Assembly (NCBI RefSeq): GCF_030316765.1
Contig: NZ_JASZYT010000005.1
Coordinates: 62,001 to 126,000 of the forward strand
Source: Variovorax saccharolyticus
Lineage (GTDB): Bacteria > Pseudomonadota > Gammaproteobacteria > Burkholderiales > Burkholderiaceae_C
Length of the DNA: 64,000 bases
Direction: 5' to 3'
Each line of letters begins with the position of its first letter. Positions within the stretch are counted from its first letter, which is position 1. The notes below the pieces were generated by a model that saw only the letters and a list, made by a program, of their open reading frames with translations, did not search any database and was not told the origin of the DNA. A program made the translations under genes and the position numbers. Positions 34,412 to 43,282 of this stretch are shown here, piece by piece.

Positions 34412-35341
34412 ATGGCCAAGCTGAAGATGAATGATCCGCGAAGCGAACGCGTCGCCGACCTGAGGGCCGGACAGTACGCGGACGGCAGCCCGCTGCACGA
34501 CGTGCAATACCTCGAATGCAAGCTGATCCTGAAGACCGACGAGTTCACCTCGCCGGCGGGCTTCAGGAAGTACGGCAAGCTGGTCGCCCAGGTGGCCGAG
34601 GAGTGCGGGATCGGTTTCGATCAGAAGCCGGCCAAGGGTGCGCGGCCGGCGATCCGGGAGGTGATGTTCCTCGACACCGAGGACTTCAGGCTCTACAGCA
34701 ACGCCTTCATCCTGCGGCGGCGCATCCGTTTCGAGGACGGCTTCCCGGCCGAGGAGCCGGAGGTGGTCTTCAAGTTCCGTCACCCCGACCAGCAAGAGGC
34801 GGCCGAGGTGGATGTGCGGCCCAACCTGCCGGGCGACTACCGCATCAAGTTCAAGGCCGAGGCCTTGCCGCTCAAGGACCGGCTCGGCGGCTACCGGCTG
34901 CTGTTCTCGCACAACGTCCAGTTCCCGCTGAGCCATGCGCCGACGGACGGCGATCGCACCGCGATGGAGCAGCTGATGCAGGTTTTCCCCGCCATGAAGG
35001 TCTTGCAGCTCGACAAGGGCGACCATGTCTCGCTGGTCAACCAGACGATCGTCGAGGAGGTGCTGCAGGACCTCGGCACGCTCGACTTCGGCAAGGGCGT
35101 CACGGCCGACGCCAACGTCGCGCTGTGGCGCACGCGCGGCGAGCACCTGCCGCTGGTGGGCGAGTTCGCCTACCAGGTGAAGTTCAAGCGCCGCGAGGAG
35201 GTGCACGACAAGGCACGCGAGCGCTGCGCCAGGTTCTTCATCCGGCTGCAGCAGGTCGGCCACGCCTGGATCTACCTCGGGGCCACCAAGACCGGCATGG
35301 TCTACCGGCTCAAGGGCAATCCGCCGCAGGCCCACGAGTAG
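34412..35341 (+). CDS. Uncharacterised protein with CYTH/triphosphate-tunnel-like motifs
   Basis: A 309-residue cytoplasmic protein of no recognised family. Several motifs recall the triphosphate tunnel metalloenzyme (CYTH/VTC) fold: an initial strand YLECKLILK with Glu-x-Lys, then FLDTEDFRLYSNAFILRRRIRF, equivalent to the YFDTxxxxLxxxGxxLRxR of that fold, EVVFKFR, and late acidic strands (PLVGEFAYQVKF). If real it would bind a polyphosphate or nucleotide triphosphate in a basic tunnel with a metal ion. The canonical ExExK start is shortened to ExK. It lies 12 bases after the CMD gene and 19 before a FUSC gene. This is motif reading, not a database match. Confidence 0.55.
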   Translation: MAKLKMNDPRSERVADLRAGQYADGSPLHDVQYLECKLILKTDEFTSPAGFRKYGKLVAQVAEECGIGFDQKPAKGARPAIREVMFLDTEDFRLYSNAFILRRRIRFEDGFPAEEPEVVFKFRHPDQQEAAEVDVRPNLPGDYRIKFKAEALPLKDRLGGYRLLFSHNVQFPLSHAPTDGDRTAMEQLMQVFPAMKVLQLDKGDHVSLVNQTIVEEVLQDLGTLDFGKGVTADANVALWRTRGEHLPLVGEFAYQVKFKRREEVHDKARERCARFFIRLQQVGHAWIYLGATKTGMVYRLKGNPPQAHE

Positions 35342-35360
35342 CGGGCAGCGGGCACTCGCC

Positions 35361-35882
35361 ATGAAGCTGAGCGAGCGCTTCCTGGCGGACGACCTGCGCG
35401 GCGTGCGCTATGCCGCGAACGTCTTCCTGGCCACCACGGTGCTGTGGATCGTCGTCAAGGTCTACGGGGATTCGAATCCGATCTGGGCCGTCAGCTCGAT
35501 GGTCGCGACGAGCGACCCGCAGCTGAAGCAGTCGCTGGCGACTTTTCGCGGGCGGCTGATCAACACGCTGGTGGGCTGCGCGATCGGCCTGCTCGCCATC
35601 GCCATCGGCCGCACCGCGTGGGAGCTTCCGGCGGCGCTCGCGCTGACCGTGCTGCTGTCGTCCTATCTGGTGCGGGTTCCGACGATGTGGCGGCAAGCGC
35701 CGATCACCGCCGCGATCGTCATCGCCGGCAACCTGCAGCACCACGACAAGCTCGGCGCCCTCGAGAGCGGTGCCGTGCGCGTGGGCGAAGTGCTGTTCGG
35801 CTGCGCGGTCGGCATCGGCAGCGCCTGGCTGCTGTCCAGGCTGTGGCCGCTGCACGAGGAATCGTCGATCCAGAAGGGTTGA
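35361..35882 (+). CDS. Small FUSC-family membrane protein
   Basis: A 173-residue membrane protein with about five hydrophobic segments, similar to the FUSC/aromatic acid exporter (ArAE) N-terminal half. Family-like elements are the WAVSSMVATSDPQLKQSLATFRGR loop after the first helices and the later helix-rich ALALTVLLSSYLV. It is much shorter than full FUSC exporters (600-700 residues), so it probably works as an oligomer or is only the membrane half. It ends the run of genes starting with BKACE 2; roughly 170 bases of AT-richer sequence follow. Confidence 0.72.
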   Translation: MKLSERFLADDLRGVRYAANVFLATTVLWIVVKVYGDSNPIWAVSSMVATSDPQLKQSLATFRGRLINTLVGCAIGLLAIAIGRTAWELPAALALTVLLSSYLVRVPTMWRQAPITAAIVIAGNLQHHDKLGALESGAVRVGEVLFGCAVGIGSAWLLSRLWPLHEESSIQKG

Positions 35883-35951
35883 GCGGGTTCATCGCGTCCC
35901 GGCCGGCAGATACCTCATCGGGGGCTTCCAGACCCAGCCTTTCGGGTCAGC

Positions 35952-35967
35952 TGTGAACTATTTCACG
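35952..35967. promoter_or_regulatory. CRP/FNR-like palindrome
   Basis: TGTGA-ACTATT-TCACG, close to the CRP/Vfr consensus TGTGA-N6-TCACA, about 90 bases before the start of the 66-residue gene and inside a region of lower G+C than its surroundings. The half-sites also form the perfect inverted repeat GTGAA/TTCAC. The regulator cannot be identified in this window. Confidence 0.5.
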
Positions 35968-36007
35968 GTCAAGATTAGTACTTAGCGACTACATGTGGCG
36001 ATTTGTA

Positions 36008-36021
36008 AGTACCTTGGTACT
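36008..36021. promoter_or_regulatory. Inverted repeat AGTACC-TT-GGTACT
   Basis: Two 6-base arms with a 2-base centre, 33 bases before the start codon of the 66-residue gene. A related AGTACT lies at 35977. It is a candidate operator near the transcription start; no known factor matches it. Confidence 0.42.
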
Positions 36022-36054
36022 ACTATTCAGCCATCGCACAGGCAAAGGAGAAGC

Positions 36055-36255
36055 ATGAATACGTACCCCACCGCAAGCCAGGCAAATGGCGTCGCCCGCA
36101 CCCTGAGCAAGCACCTGTCGTGCACCATCGTCGTCTACCGCACGCCACAGGCGAAGTTCGTGACCGCGCGCACCAGCGACACGGTGGTCGGAAACATCGA
36201 AGGCATCTATCGCAACGGCTATTGCACGCCGACCCTCCTGAGCAGCGTGCACTGA
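36055..36255 (+). CDS. 66-residue orphan protein
   Basis: I do not recognise this 66-residue protein. It begins with a strong ribosome binding site (AAAGGAG, 4 bases before ATG) and is followed by a clear intrinsic terminator at 36299, so it is a single-gene unit. It has two Cys (near 23 and 57) and no membrane helix. The central strand pattern CTIVVYRTPQAKFVTARTSD looks like a small beta-rich fold. Its upstream region carries CRP-like and other palindromes and is richer in A+T than neighbouring genes, which suggests tight regulation or recent acquisition. Confidence 0.6.
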   Translation: MNTYPTASQANGVARTLSKHLSCTIVVYRTPQAKFVTARTSDTVVGNIEGIYRNGYCTPTLLSSVH

Positions 36256-36298
36256 AAGAACTCGACTCCCTCGGCTCCACGCAGCCGGACGGATTTAT

Positions 36299-36323
36299 GC
36301 CTCCTTCGGGAGGCTTTTTTTTT
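36299..36323 (+). terminator. Intrinsic terminator of the 66-residue gene
   Basis: GCCTCC-TTCG-GGAGGC is a perfect 6-bp stem with a stable TTCG loop, followed by nine T residues (36315-36323). This is the clearest rho-independent terminator in the window. It lies about 43 bases past the stop codon. Confidence 0.88.
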
Positions 36324-36336
36324 GCCTTCGCGCAGG

Positions 36337-37059
36337 TCAGGCGCAGCCCATCACCCAACGTGCGTAGAGACGCGCCAGCAAGGTGTGCATGCCTTGCGTG
36401 CGCCGCGGCAGGTCGTTCAGCAGGTCGCCGCTGGCGCTCGCCGCCGGATTCGCGAGCGCATTCTGCCGAACCAGCTGCTGGCCGTTGCGCGCCATCGAGA
36501 GCTCGACCAGGGCCGGCGTCATCTCGAGGTGCGACTGCACCAGCAGGTGCAGGTCGCGCAGCACGAAGGCCTGGTTGGCGCAATGGGCGCCGCGCGCCAG
36601 CGGCACGGCGCCGGGCGGCGGCGCGAAGGTGTCGGCGTGCCACTGGAAGGTCTGAAGCACCTTGCCTGCGTGCTCCTCGCCCCACCACGCGCGCGCCGTG
36701 TCGCTGGCCTCCGCGGTGATCTCGCACCAGCCGATCTCGGGCCGGTCGTGCGGATGGACTTCGCCGCCCAGCGCGAGCGCCACCAGCTGGCTCCCCAGGC
36801 AATGGCCGGCCACCGGGATGCCGCGCGCATCGGCGTCGCGGATCAGTGCGAGTTCGTGTGCGATCCATGGCAGCGGGTCGTGCGCGCCCATGTAGCCGCC
36901 CATGAAGACCAGGCCGCCGAAGCGCGAAGCGTCCGCAGGGACCGCGTCGCCGTCGACGATGCCCACCAGCTCCACGTCGCGGCCCAGGGCCTCGAGTATC
37001 GGCAGCACCGCGCCCGGCGCCCCCACCTCGGCGTGCTGGAAGACCGCGATCGGCTTCAT
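36337..37059 (-). CDS. Class I glutamine amidotransferase-like protein
   Basis: A 240-residue class I glutamine amidotransferase domain (GMP synthase-like, PF00117). The nucleophile is Cys87 in GHCLGSQ, and the His-x-Glu pair is His176-Glu178 in SHLEMT. His141 in FQWHADTF is also conserved. It is the last gene of the ten-gene leftward operon, where a glutamine-synthetase-like ligase and a Rieske oxygenase lie upstream. In aniline degradation the analogous TdnT/AtdA2-type protein removes the gamma-glutamyl group, so a gamma-glutamyl hydrolase role is likely here. Stand-alone amidotransferases with other ammonia acceptors are an alternative. Confidence 0.8.
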   Translation of the reverse strand: MKPIAVFQHAEVGAPGAVLPILEALGRDVELVGIVDGDAVPADASRFGGLVFMGGYMGAHDPLPWIAHELALIRDADARGIPVAGHCLGSQLVALALGGEVHPHDRPEIGWCEITAEASDTARAWWGEEHAGKVLQTFQWHADTFAPPPGAVPLARGAHCANQAFVLRDLHLLVQSHLEMTPALVELSMARNGQQLVRQNALANPAASASGDLLNDLPRRTQGMHTLLARLYARWVMGCA

Positions 37060-37073
37060 CGGCCCAGACCCCT

Positions 37074-37785
<712 letters not shown>

Positions 37786-37793
<8 letters not shown>

Positions 37794-38553
37794 GGGCTGC
37801 TCCCGCGTGGCCTGAATGGCCCAGATAGACCTCGCGAACCCGCGGATCGCGGCCGATCTCGGCCGGCGTGCCCTCGGTCAGGATCTGGCCGGCGACCAGC
37901 ACCGAGATGCGGCGCGAAAAACGGAAGACGAGATTCATGTCGTGTTCGATGAACAGCACGCTGATGTCCTGCGGCAGTTCGGCAATGACTTCGAAGAGTT
38001 CGCCGCTCTCATCCTCGGGCACGCCGGCGGCGGGCTCGTCGAGCAGCAGGATCCGGGGCCGGGCGGCCATCGCGAGCGCGATCTCGAGCAGGCGCTGCTT
38101 GCCGTAGGCGAGTTCGGCCACCGGCACGTCGGCCAGCGCGTCGAGCTTGAGACGGCCGAGCAGCGCATGCGCTTCATCGAACGCCGCCTTGTTGCGCTTG
38201 AGCGGGCGCCACCAGACCGCGCCCAGGCCGTCGCGCTCGCTGATCGCGAGCACCACCGACAGCAGCGGCGTGAGGCTCGGGAACAGGGTATTGATCTGGA
38301 AGGTGCGTGCCAACCCCATGCGGGCGCGCTTGTCGGCGCTGAGCGCGGTGAGCTCGCGCTCGCCCATGTGGATCGTTCCGTGCGTGGGCCTGAAGACCCC
38401 CGTCAGCAGGTTGATCAGTGTGGTCTTGCCGGCACCATTGGGGCCGATCAGGGCCTGGCGGGCACCGGGCTCCAGGGTCAGGTTGACGTCGTCGACGGCG
38501 CGGAATTCGCCGAAGGAGATGCCCAGGCCGCGTGTGCGGAGTGCGGCGCTCAT
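37786..38553 (-). CDS. livG: Branched-chain-type ABC transporter ATPase (LivG-like)
   Basis: A 255-residue ATPase of the LivG group with the conserved C-terminal BCA_ABC_TP tail (GTPAEIGRDPRVREVYLG). Walker A is GPNGAGKTT near residue 39; the signature region LAYGKQRLLEIALAMA replaces the usual LSYGxQRxLE; Walker B is ILLLDEPAAG. The start at 38553 overlaps the LivM stop (ATGA). Longer in-frame extensions upstream are not needed. Confidence 0.83.
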
Positions 38554-39512
38554 GACACTCTCCCGGTCTTCACCAGGCGCGACAGCGCGCCCATGATCCC
38601 GCCGCGGCCCAGCATCACGGCAGCGATCAGGAAGATGCCGAGCCAGAACATCCAGTACTGCGGATTGAGATCGGCGAACCAGTCGTGCACCAGCATGTAG
38701 ACGATCGCGCCGATCATGCCGCCGTAGAGCCGGCCGGTGCCGCCGAGCACGAGGATGATCAGCACCTCGGCCGAGCGGTTGAAGCCGATCGACTCGATGC
38801 CGACGAACTGCGTGGTCTGGGCCAGCAGCGCGCCCGCGATGCCGGCCACGCCGGCCGACAGCGCGTAGGCCATGCGCAGGCGCGCCTCGACCGGCGAGCC
38901 GATCGCCAGCATGCGCTTGCGGCTGTCGTGGATGCCGCGCAGCGTCAGCCCGAAGGGCGAGCGCAGCACCAGACGCACGCCGAGGAACACCACCAGCACC
39001 ACGCCGTAGGCATAGGCGAAGGCGGTCTTGCCGAACAGGTCGAACTCGAACAGGCCCAGCACCGGCGCGATCACCACGCCCTGCAGGCCGTCGGTGCCGC
39101 CGGTGATCGACGACAGCCGGTTGGCCAGCTCGGCCAGCAGCATGCACACGCCGATGGTGATCATGAGCCGCGTGAGGTCGGCGCCGCGCACCACCAGGTA
39201 GCTCAGCACGTAGCCCAGCGCGACGCACAGCAGCAGGGCGAACAGCAGGCCGCTGAAGGGCTCGCTCCAGCCGTGCTTGGCCAGCAGGCCTGCGGCGTAG
39301 GCGCCGGCGCCGAAGAAGGCGGCGTGGCCCACGGTGAGGATGCCGGCGTAGCCGAGCGCCATGTCCAGCGAGACCGCGAACAGCCCGAAGATCATGACCT
39401 GGCTCATCAGCGTGAGCTTGTCGGGCAGCAGGAAGAAGCTCGAGGCCAGTGCGAGCCAGAAGAAGACCTCGGCGCCTCGGAGGCGCGCGGGCGACAGCGT
39501 GAGAGCCTTCAT
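38550..39512 (-). CDS. livM: Branched-chain-type ABC transporter permease (LivM-like)
   Basis: A 320-residue permease with about nine to ten helices and the LivM signature GYAGILTVGHAAFFGAGAY near residue 54, together with the ALRSPFGLTLRGIHDSRKRMLAIG-like cytoplasmic loop (about 230-250). It forms the pore with the LivH-like protein and overlaps both neighbours by a few bases. Confidence 0.84.
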   Translation of the reverse strand: MKALTLSPARLRGAEVFFWLALASSFFLLPDKLTLMSQVMIFGLFAVSLDMALGYAGILTVGHAAFFGAGAYAAGLLAKHGWSEPFSGLLFALLLCVALGYVLSYLVVRGADLTRLMITIGVCMLLAELANRLSSITGGTDGLQGVVIAPVLGLFEFDLFGKTAFAYAYGVVLVVFLGVRLVLRSPFGLTLRGIHDSRKRMLAIGSPVEARLRMAYALSAGVAGIAGALLAQTTQFVGIESIGFNRSAEVLIILVLGGTGRLYGGMIGAIVYMLVHDWFADLNPQYWMFWLGIFLIAAVMLGRGGIMGALSRLVKTGRVS

Positions 39513-40369
39513 GCCAGGCCCTTGCGCGGGATGATGCCGTTGGGCCGGGCCAGCAACATGATGATCATGACGACATAGATGAGGAATGCGCCGGCTTGCG
39601 GCAGGTAGTACTTGCCTGCGACATCCACGATGCCGACCAGCAGTGCGGCCACGAAGGGGCCGGTGATGGTGCCGGCGCCGCCGACGCAGACCACGATCAG
39701 GAAGTACACGAGGTACTTGAGCGGGAACGAGGGCTCGAGCCCCAGCATGCCGAGGCTCAGCGCGCCGCCGAGGCCGGCCAGGCCGCAGCCCAGCGAGAAG
39801 GTCAGGAAGAACAGCCGCTGCACGTGGATGCCGGTGCCGCCGGCGACGCGCTGGTTGTCGACCGCGGCCCGCACCATCGCGCCGTAGCGGGTCTTGCCGA
39901 GCACCAGCAGCAGGGCCGCGAGCACCGCCACGCCGCAGACGATCAGGAACAGGCGGTAGCGGCCCACCTCGAGGCCCAGCAGAGACACCCGGCCGTCCAG
40001 CAGCGGCGGCAGCTGGAAGGCCTGCAGGGTCGGGCCGAAGAAATACGTGAACACCGCGACCGACACGAACACGATGCCGATCGACAGCAGCACCTGGTCG
40101 AGCGGATGGGCGCGGTAGAGCCGCCGGTAGAAGCAGACCTCGAGCGCCGCGCCCACCAGCGCCGCGGCGACGAAGGCCGCCGCCAGCGACGGGAAGAAGC
40201 CGACGCCGAAGTGGTTCATCAGAACACTCGCGGCGTAGCCGCCGACCATCGCGAACGTGCCGTGCGCGAGGTTGACGAAGTTCATGAGGCCCATCGTGAT
40301 GGACAGGCCCACCCCGATGAGGAACAGGAGCATGCCGTAGGCCACCCCGTCGAAGATCACGATTCCCAT
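39509..40369 (-). CDS. livH: Branched-chain-type ABC transporter permease (LivH-like)
   Basis: A 286-residue permease with seven to eight helices. The LivH signature MGLMNFVNLAHGTFAMVGGY lies near residues 26-45, and RYGAMVRAAVDNQRVAGGTGI near residue 155 is the ATPase-facing loop. It overlaps the LivM gene by 4 bases and follows the substrate-binding protein gene after 37 bases. Confidence 0.84.
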   Translation of the reverse strand: MGIVIFDGVAYGMLLFLIGVGLSITMGLMNFVNLAHGTFAMVGGYAASVLMNHFGVGFFPSLAAAFVAAALVGAALEVCFYRRLYRAHPLDQVLLSIGIVFVSVAVFTYFFGPTLQAFQLPPLLDGRVSLLGLEVGRYRLFLIVCGVAVLAALLLVLGKTRYGAMVRAAVDNQRVAGGTGIHVQRLFFLTFSLGCGLAGLGGALSLGMLGLEPSFPLKYLVYFLIVVCVGGAGTITGPFVAALLVGIVDVAGKYYLPQAGAFLIYVVMIIMLLARPNGIIPRKGLA

Positions 40370-40406
40370 GGATTTCCCGTTGCTGCTGGCGCGCTGCGCT
40401 GGCTGA

Positions 40407-41603
40407 TTACTGGCTTTCCTTGGCCGGGTCCTTGACGCGCTCGAACTTGTCGAACTCGACGTTCACGAGCTCGCCCTTCACGCGTTCGGTCTTGCGGATG
40501 TAGACGGTCTGCACGATGTCGCGGGTGGCGGGATCGATCTCGATCGGGCCGCGCGGGCTCTCGAACTTCAGCCCCTTGAGCGCTTCCATGAACTTGTCGC
40601 CGGAGGCGTCGCCCTTGGTCTTGGCGAGCGCGAGGTCGATGGCCGCCATCGTGTCGTAGGCCGTCACGGCGAAGTAGCTGGGGCGCAGCTTGGTGCCGAA
40701 CTCGGCCGCGAAGTCCTTCACGAACTTCTGGTTCTTCGGCGAAGCATGGCCGTACGAATAGTGGTGGCTGGTGAGCAGGCCCAGCGCCACGTCGCCGGTG
40801 GCCTCGAGGTAGCTGTCGTCGGTGGCTTCGCCGGTGGCGTAGAGCTTGATGCCGGCTTCTTCCATGCCGCGCTCCTTCCAGACCTTGAGGAAGGCCGGCG
40901 GCATCACGCCCGAGGGAAAGAAGAAGAACACCGCCTGCGGCTTGGCGTCCTTGATGCGCTGCACGTAGGCCGAGAAGTCGGGGTTGTTCATCGGCGTGCG
41001 GACTTCGCCGACCACCTTGCCGCCCTGGGCCGTGAAGGCCTTCTTGAAGGCGGTCTCGGCATCGACGCCCGAGGCATAGTCGGCGACCACGGTGTAGGCC
41101 TCCTTCACGCCCTGCTTCGCCATCCAGCGCGCCATCGGGTCGGTGACCTGCTGCACCGTGAACGACAGCCGTGCCACGTAGGGCGAGCTGGCCGTGATGG
41201 CGGAAGAGGCGGCGTTCATCACGAGGGTCGGGACCTTGGCCTGGGTGGCGATCGCGGCGACCGCGTAGGCGTTGGGGCTGAAGTCCAGGCCGGTGATGAC
41301 GCTGACCTTGTCGCGCACCACCAGTTCCTGCGCGATGCGCTTGGCGGCATCGGGCGCGGGACCTGCCGTGTCCTTCTTGATGATCTCGACCGGGCGGCCG
41401 GCGATCTTGCCGCCGTGCTCCTTGAGGTACAGCGCGACGCCGGCGTCGAACTGGCGTCCGTAGTCGGCGTAGGGGCCCGAGTAGGTCGCGATCATGCCGA
41501 TGCGCAACGGCTCGTCGGCTGCCTGCGCGGCCGACATGGCACCGAGGGCGCCGAGGCAGGCCAGCGTCAGGGTGGCGAGCGCGTTTCTCTTGTTCATCAT
41601 CAT
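40407..41603 (-). CDS. Branched-chain-type ABC transporter substrate-binding protein
   Basis: A 398-residue periplasmic ligand-binding protein of the LivK type (Peripla_BP_6). The signal peptide ends near AQA at about residue 29, and the mature domain opens EPLRIGMIATYSGPYADYGRQFDAGVALYL. Three in-frame ATG codons at 41595-41603 could start; GGAG lies 8 bases before the first. Relatives next to aromatic catabolic genes bind aromatic or amide compounds rather than leucine. The gene sits between the ferredoxin reductase and LivH genes of the oxygenase operon. Confidence 0.82.
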   Translation of the reverse strand: MMMNKRNALATLTLACLGALGAMSAAQAADEPLRIGMIATYSGPYADYGRQFDAGVALYLKEHGGKIAGRPVEIIKKDTAGPAPDAAKRIAQELVVRDKVSVITGLDFSPNAYAVAAIATQAKVPTLVMNAASSAITASSPYVARLSFTVQQVTDPMARWMAKQGVKEAYTVVADYASGVDAETAFKKAFTAQGGKVVGEVRTPMNNPDFSAYVQRIKDAKPQAVFFFFPSGVMPPAFLKVWKERGMEEAGIKLYATGEATDDSYLEATGDVALGLLTSHHYSYGHASPKNQKFVKDFAAEFGTKLRPSYFAVTAYDTMAAIDLALAKTKGDASGDKFMEALKGLKFESPRGPIEIDPATRDIVQTVYIRKTERVKGELVNVEFDKFERVKDPAKESQ

Positions 41604-41688
41604 CGTGGAAGCTCCGTTCAGTGAAGCCGGCGAACCGGCGGGCAAGGGTGATTGGGGAATGCGGCGGGGCCCGGCGCGGCCCCGGAAC

Positions 41689-42948
41689 TCAAGCGGCCAT
41701 GGCCTCCGCCATCTTCGGGACGAGCGACTTGAGATCGAAGGATTCGTCGGCGAGCTGGCTGGCGCCGGCAGCGGCCGGGGCGCCGATCAGCTTGCGGCTC
41801 AGCATGTGCTCGGCCGGCCTGTTGACCGACTGCGCGGCCACGAGCGTACCTTGTCGCAGATGGAAGACGCTGAAGCGGTCGCCGTCCATGTCGCCGCGCA
41901 GCACGACCTCGTCGCCGGGTGCGGCCAGGCCGGCCATCTGGAACTTGAGGTCGAACTGATCGCTCCAGAACCAGGGCACGGAAGTGCAGGGCTGCTCGCG
42001 CCCGACGACCAGCGAAGCCAATGCCTTCGCGCCGTCGTTGGCCGACTGGATCGATTCGAGGCGCATGCGCGCCGGCACGCCGGGCGCCGGCGGCAGCGCC
42101 ATGCTGGCGACATCGCCCGCCGCCAGCACGCGCGGCGCCGAGCTCCGGCCCAGCATGTCGACCAGGATGCCGTTGTCGACCGCGATGCCGGCCTGCTGCG
42201 CCAGCTCGGCGTTCGGCAGCACGCCGATGCCGAGCACCACCAGGTCGCAATCGATGCGCTGGCCATCGTCGAGTTCGACCGCGGCGACGCGGCCCTGTTC
42301 GCCGTGCAGCGCCCGCACCCCGCGGCCGGCCAGCAGCTCGACCCCGCGGCGCCGATGCGCGTTCGCGACATAGGCCGACATCGCGGGCGGCAAGGCGCGC
42401 GCCAGCAGCTGCGGCTGGGCCTCGATCACGCTGACCGCGGCGCCCCGCGAGCGCAGCGCGGCAGCGACCTCGAGACCGATGAAGCCGCCGCCGATGACGC
42501 AGGCGCGCTGCGTGCGCTCGGCCGCCTGGGCCAGGCGCAGCGCATCGTCGAGCGTGCGCAGCTCGAGCACGCCGTCGAGCTTCGCGCCCGGCAGCGTGAA
42601 GGGCCGGCAGCGCGCGCCGGTGGCCAGTGCCAGCCAGCCGTAGTCAAGCCGGTCGCCGTTGTCGAGCCGCAGGGTGCGCGCGCCGGCGTCCAGCGATTCG
42701 GCGCGCCGCCCGAGCTGCAGCTCGATGCGGTTCTGCGCGAAGAAGCCGGGCCCGCGCAGCTGCAGCTGGTCGACGCCGGTCTTGCCGGTCAGCAGGCCCT
42801 TGGACAGGGGCGGGCGCTGGTAGGGCGCATGCAGCTCGTCGCCGACGATCACGATGCGCTCCTCGAAGCCGAACTCGCGTGCGCTCGCGGCCAGCTGCAC
42901 GCCGGCGTACGACGCCCCGACGATCAGGAGGGGAGGGGTGGCGGCCAT
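41689..42948 (-). CDS. Ferredoxin reductase, FAD/NAD(P)-dependent
   Basis: A 419-residue ferredoxin reductase of the rhodocoxin/putidaredoxin reductase type. The N-terminal FAD motif GASYAGVQLAASARE, the NAD(P)H motif GGGFIGLEVAAALRSRG near residue 150 and the second FAD motif VLAAGDVAS near residue 275 are all clear, and a C-terminal reductase domain follows. It passes electrons from NAD(P)H to the 2Fe-2S ferredoxin encoded directly upstream (stop and start touch) for the Rieske oxygenase. The start at 42948 removes an unrelated extension of the open frame. Confidence 0.85.
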   Translation of the reverse strand: MAATPPLLIVGASYAGVQLAASAREFGFEERIVIVGDELHAPYQRPPLSKGLLTGKTGVDQLQLRGPGFFAQNRIELQLGRRAESLDAGARTLRLDNGDRLDYGWLALATGARCRPFTLPGAKLDGVLELRTLDDALRLAQAAERTQRACVIGGGFIGLEVAAALRSRGAAVSVIEAQPQLLARALPPAMSAYVANAHRRRGVELLAGRGVRALHGEQGRVAAVELDDGQRIDCDLVVLGIGVLPNAELAQQAGIAVDNGILVDMLGRSSAPRVLAAGDVASMALPPAPGVPARMRLESIQSANDGAKALASLVVGREQPCTSVPWFWSDQFDLKFQMAGLAAPGDEVVLRGDMDGDRFSVFHLRQGTLVAAQSVNRPAEHMLSRKLIGAPAAAGASQLADESFDLKSLVPKMAEAMAA

Positions 42949-43271
42949 CAGCTCTGGGTCTCGGGCACGCGCACCGTGAGGCCGTCGAGCTCGGCGGTCA
43001 TCGTGAGCTGGCAGCTCAGGCGGCTGCCCGGCAGGCGCTCGGCGGCGACCGCGTCGAGCAGTTCGCCTTCCATCTCGTCGGCCGAGGGCAGCAGGTCGAT
43101 GAAGGCATCGTCGACGTAGACATGGCAGGTCGCGCAGGCGCACGAGCCGCCGCACTCGGCGTCGATGCCGCGGACGTTGCCGTTGATGGCGTTCTCCATC
43201 ACGCTGGAGCCGGCCTTGGCGTCGACGCTGCGGCGGCTGCCGTCCTTCAGGATGTAGTGGATCGTGGGCAT
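42948..43271 (-). CDS. 2Fe-2S ferredoxin (adrenodoxin type)
   Basis: A 107-residue ferredoxin with the vertebrate/adrenodoxin-type cluster ligands Cys40, Cys46, Cys49 and Cys87 (C-x5-C-x2-C...C). Cys44 is an extra cysteine. It carries single electrons between the reductase encoded downstream and the Rieske oxygenase at 44736. A plant- or adrenodoxin-type ferredoxin in place of a Rieske ferredoxin indicates a three-component class II-like arrangement. The ATG at 43271 lies 11 bases after the ligase gene. Confidence 0.87.
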   Translation of the reverse strand: MPTIHYILKDGSRRSVDAKAGSSVMENAINGNVRGIDAECGGSCACATCHVYVDDAFIDLLPSADEMEGELLDAVAAERLPGSRLSCQLTMTAELDGLTVRVPETQS

Positions 43272-43282
43272 GGCGGGCGCGA

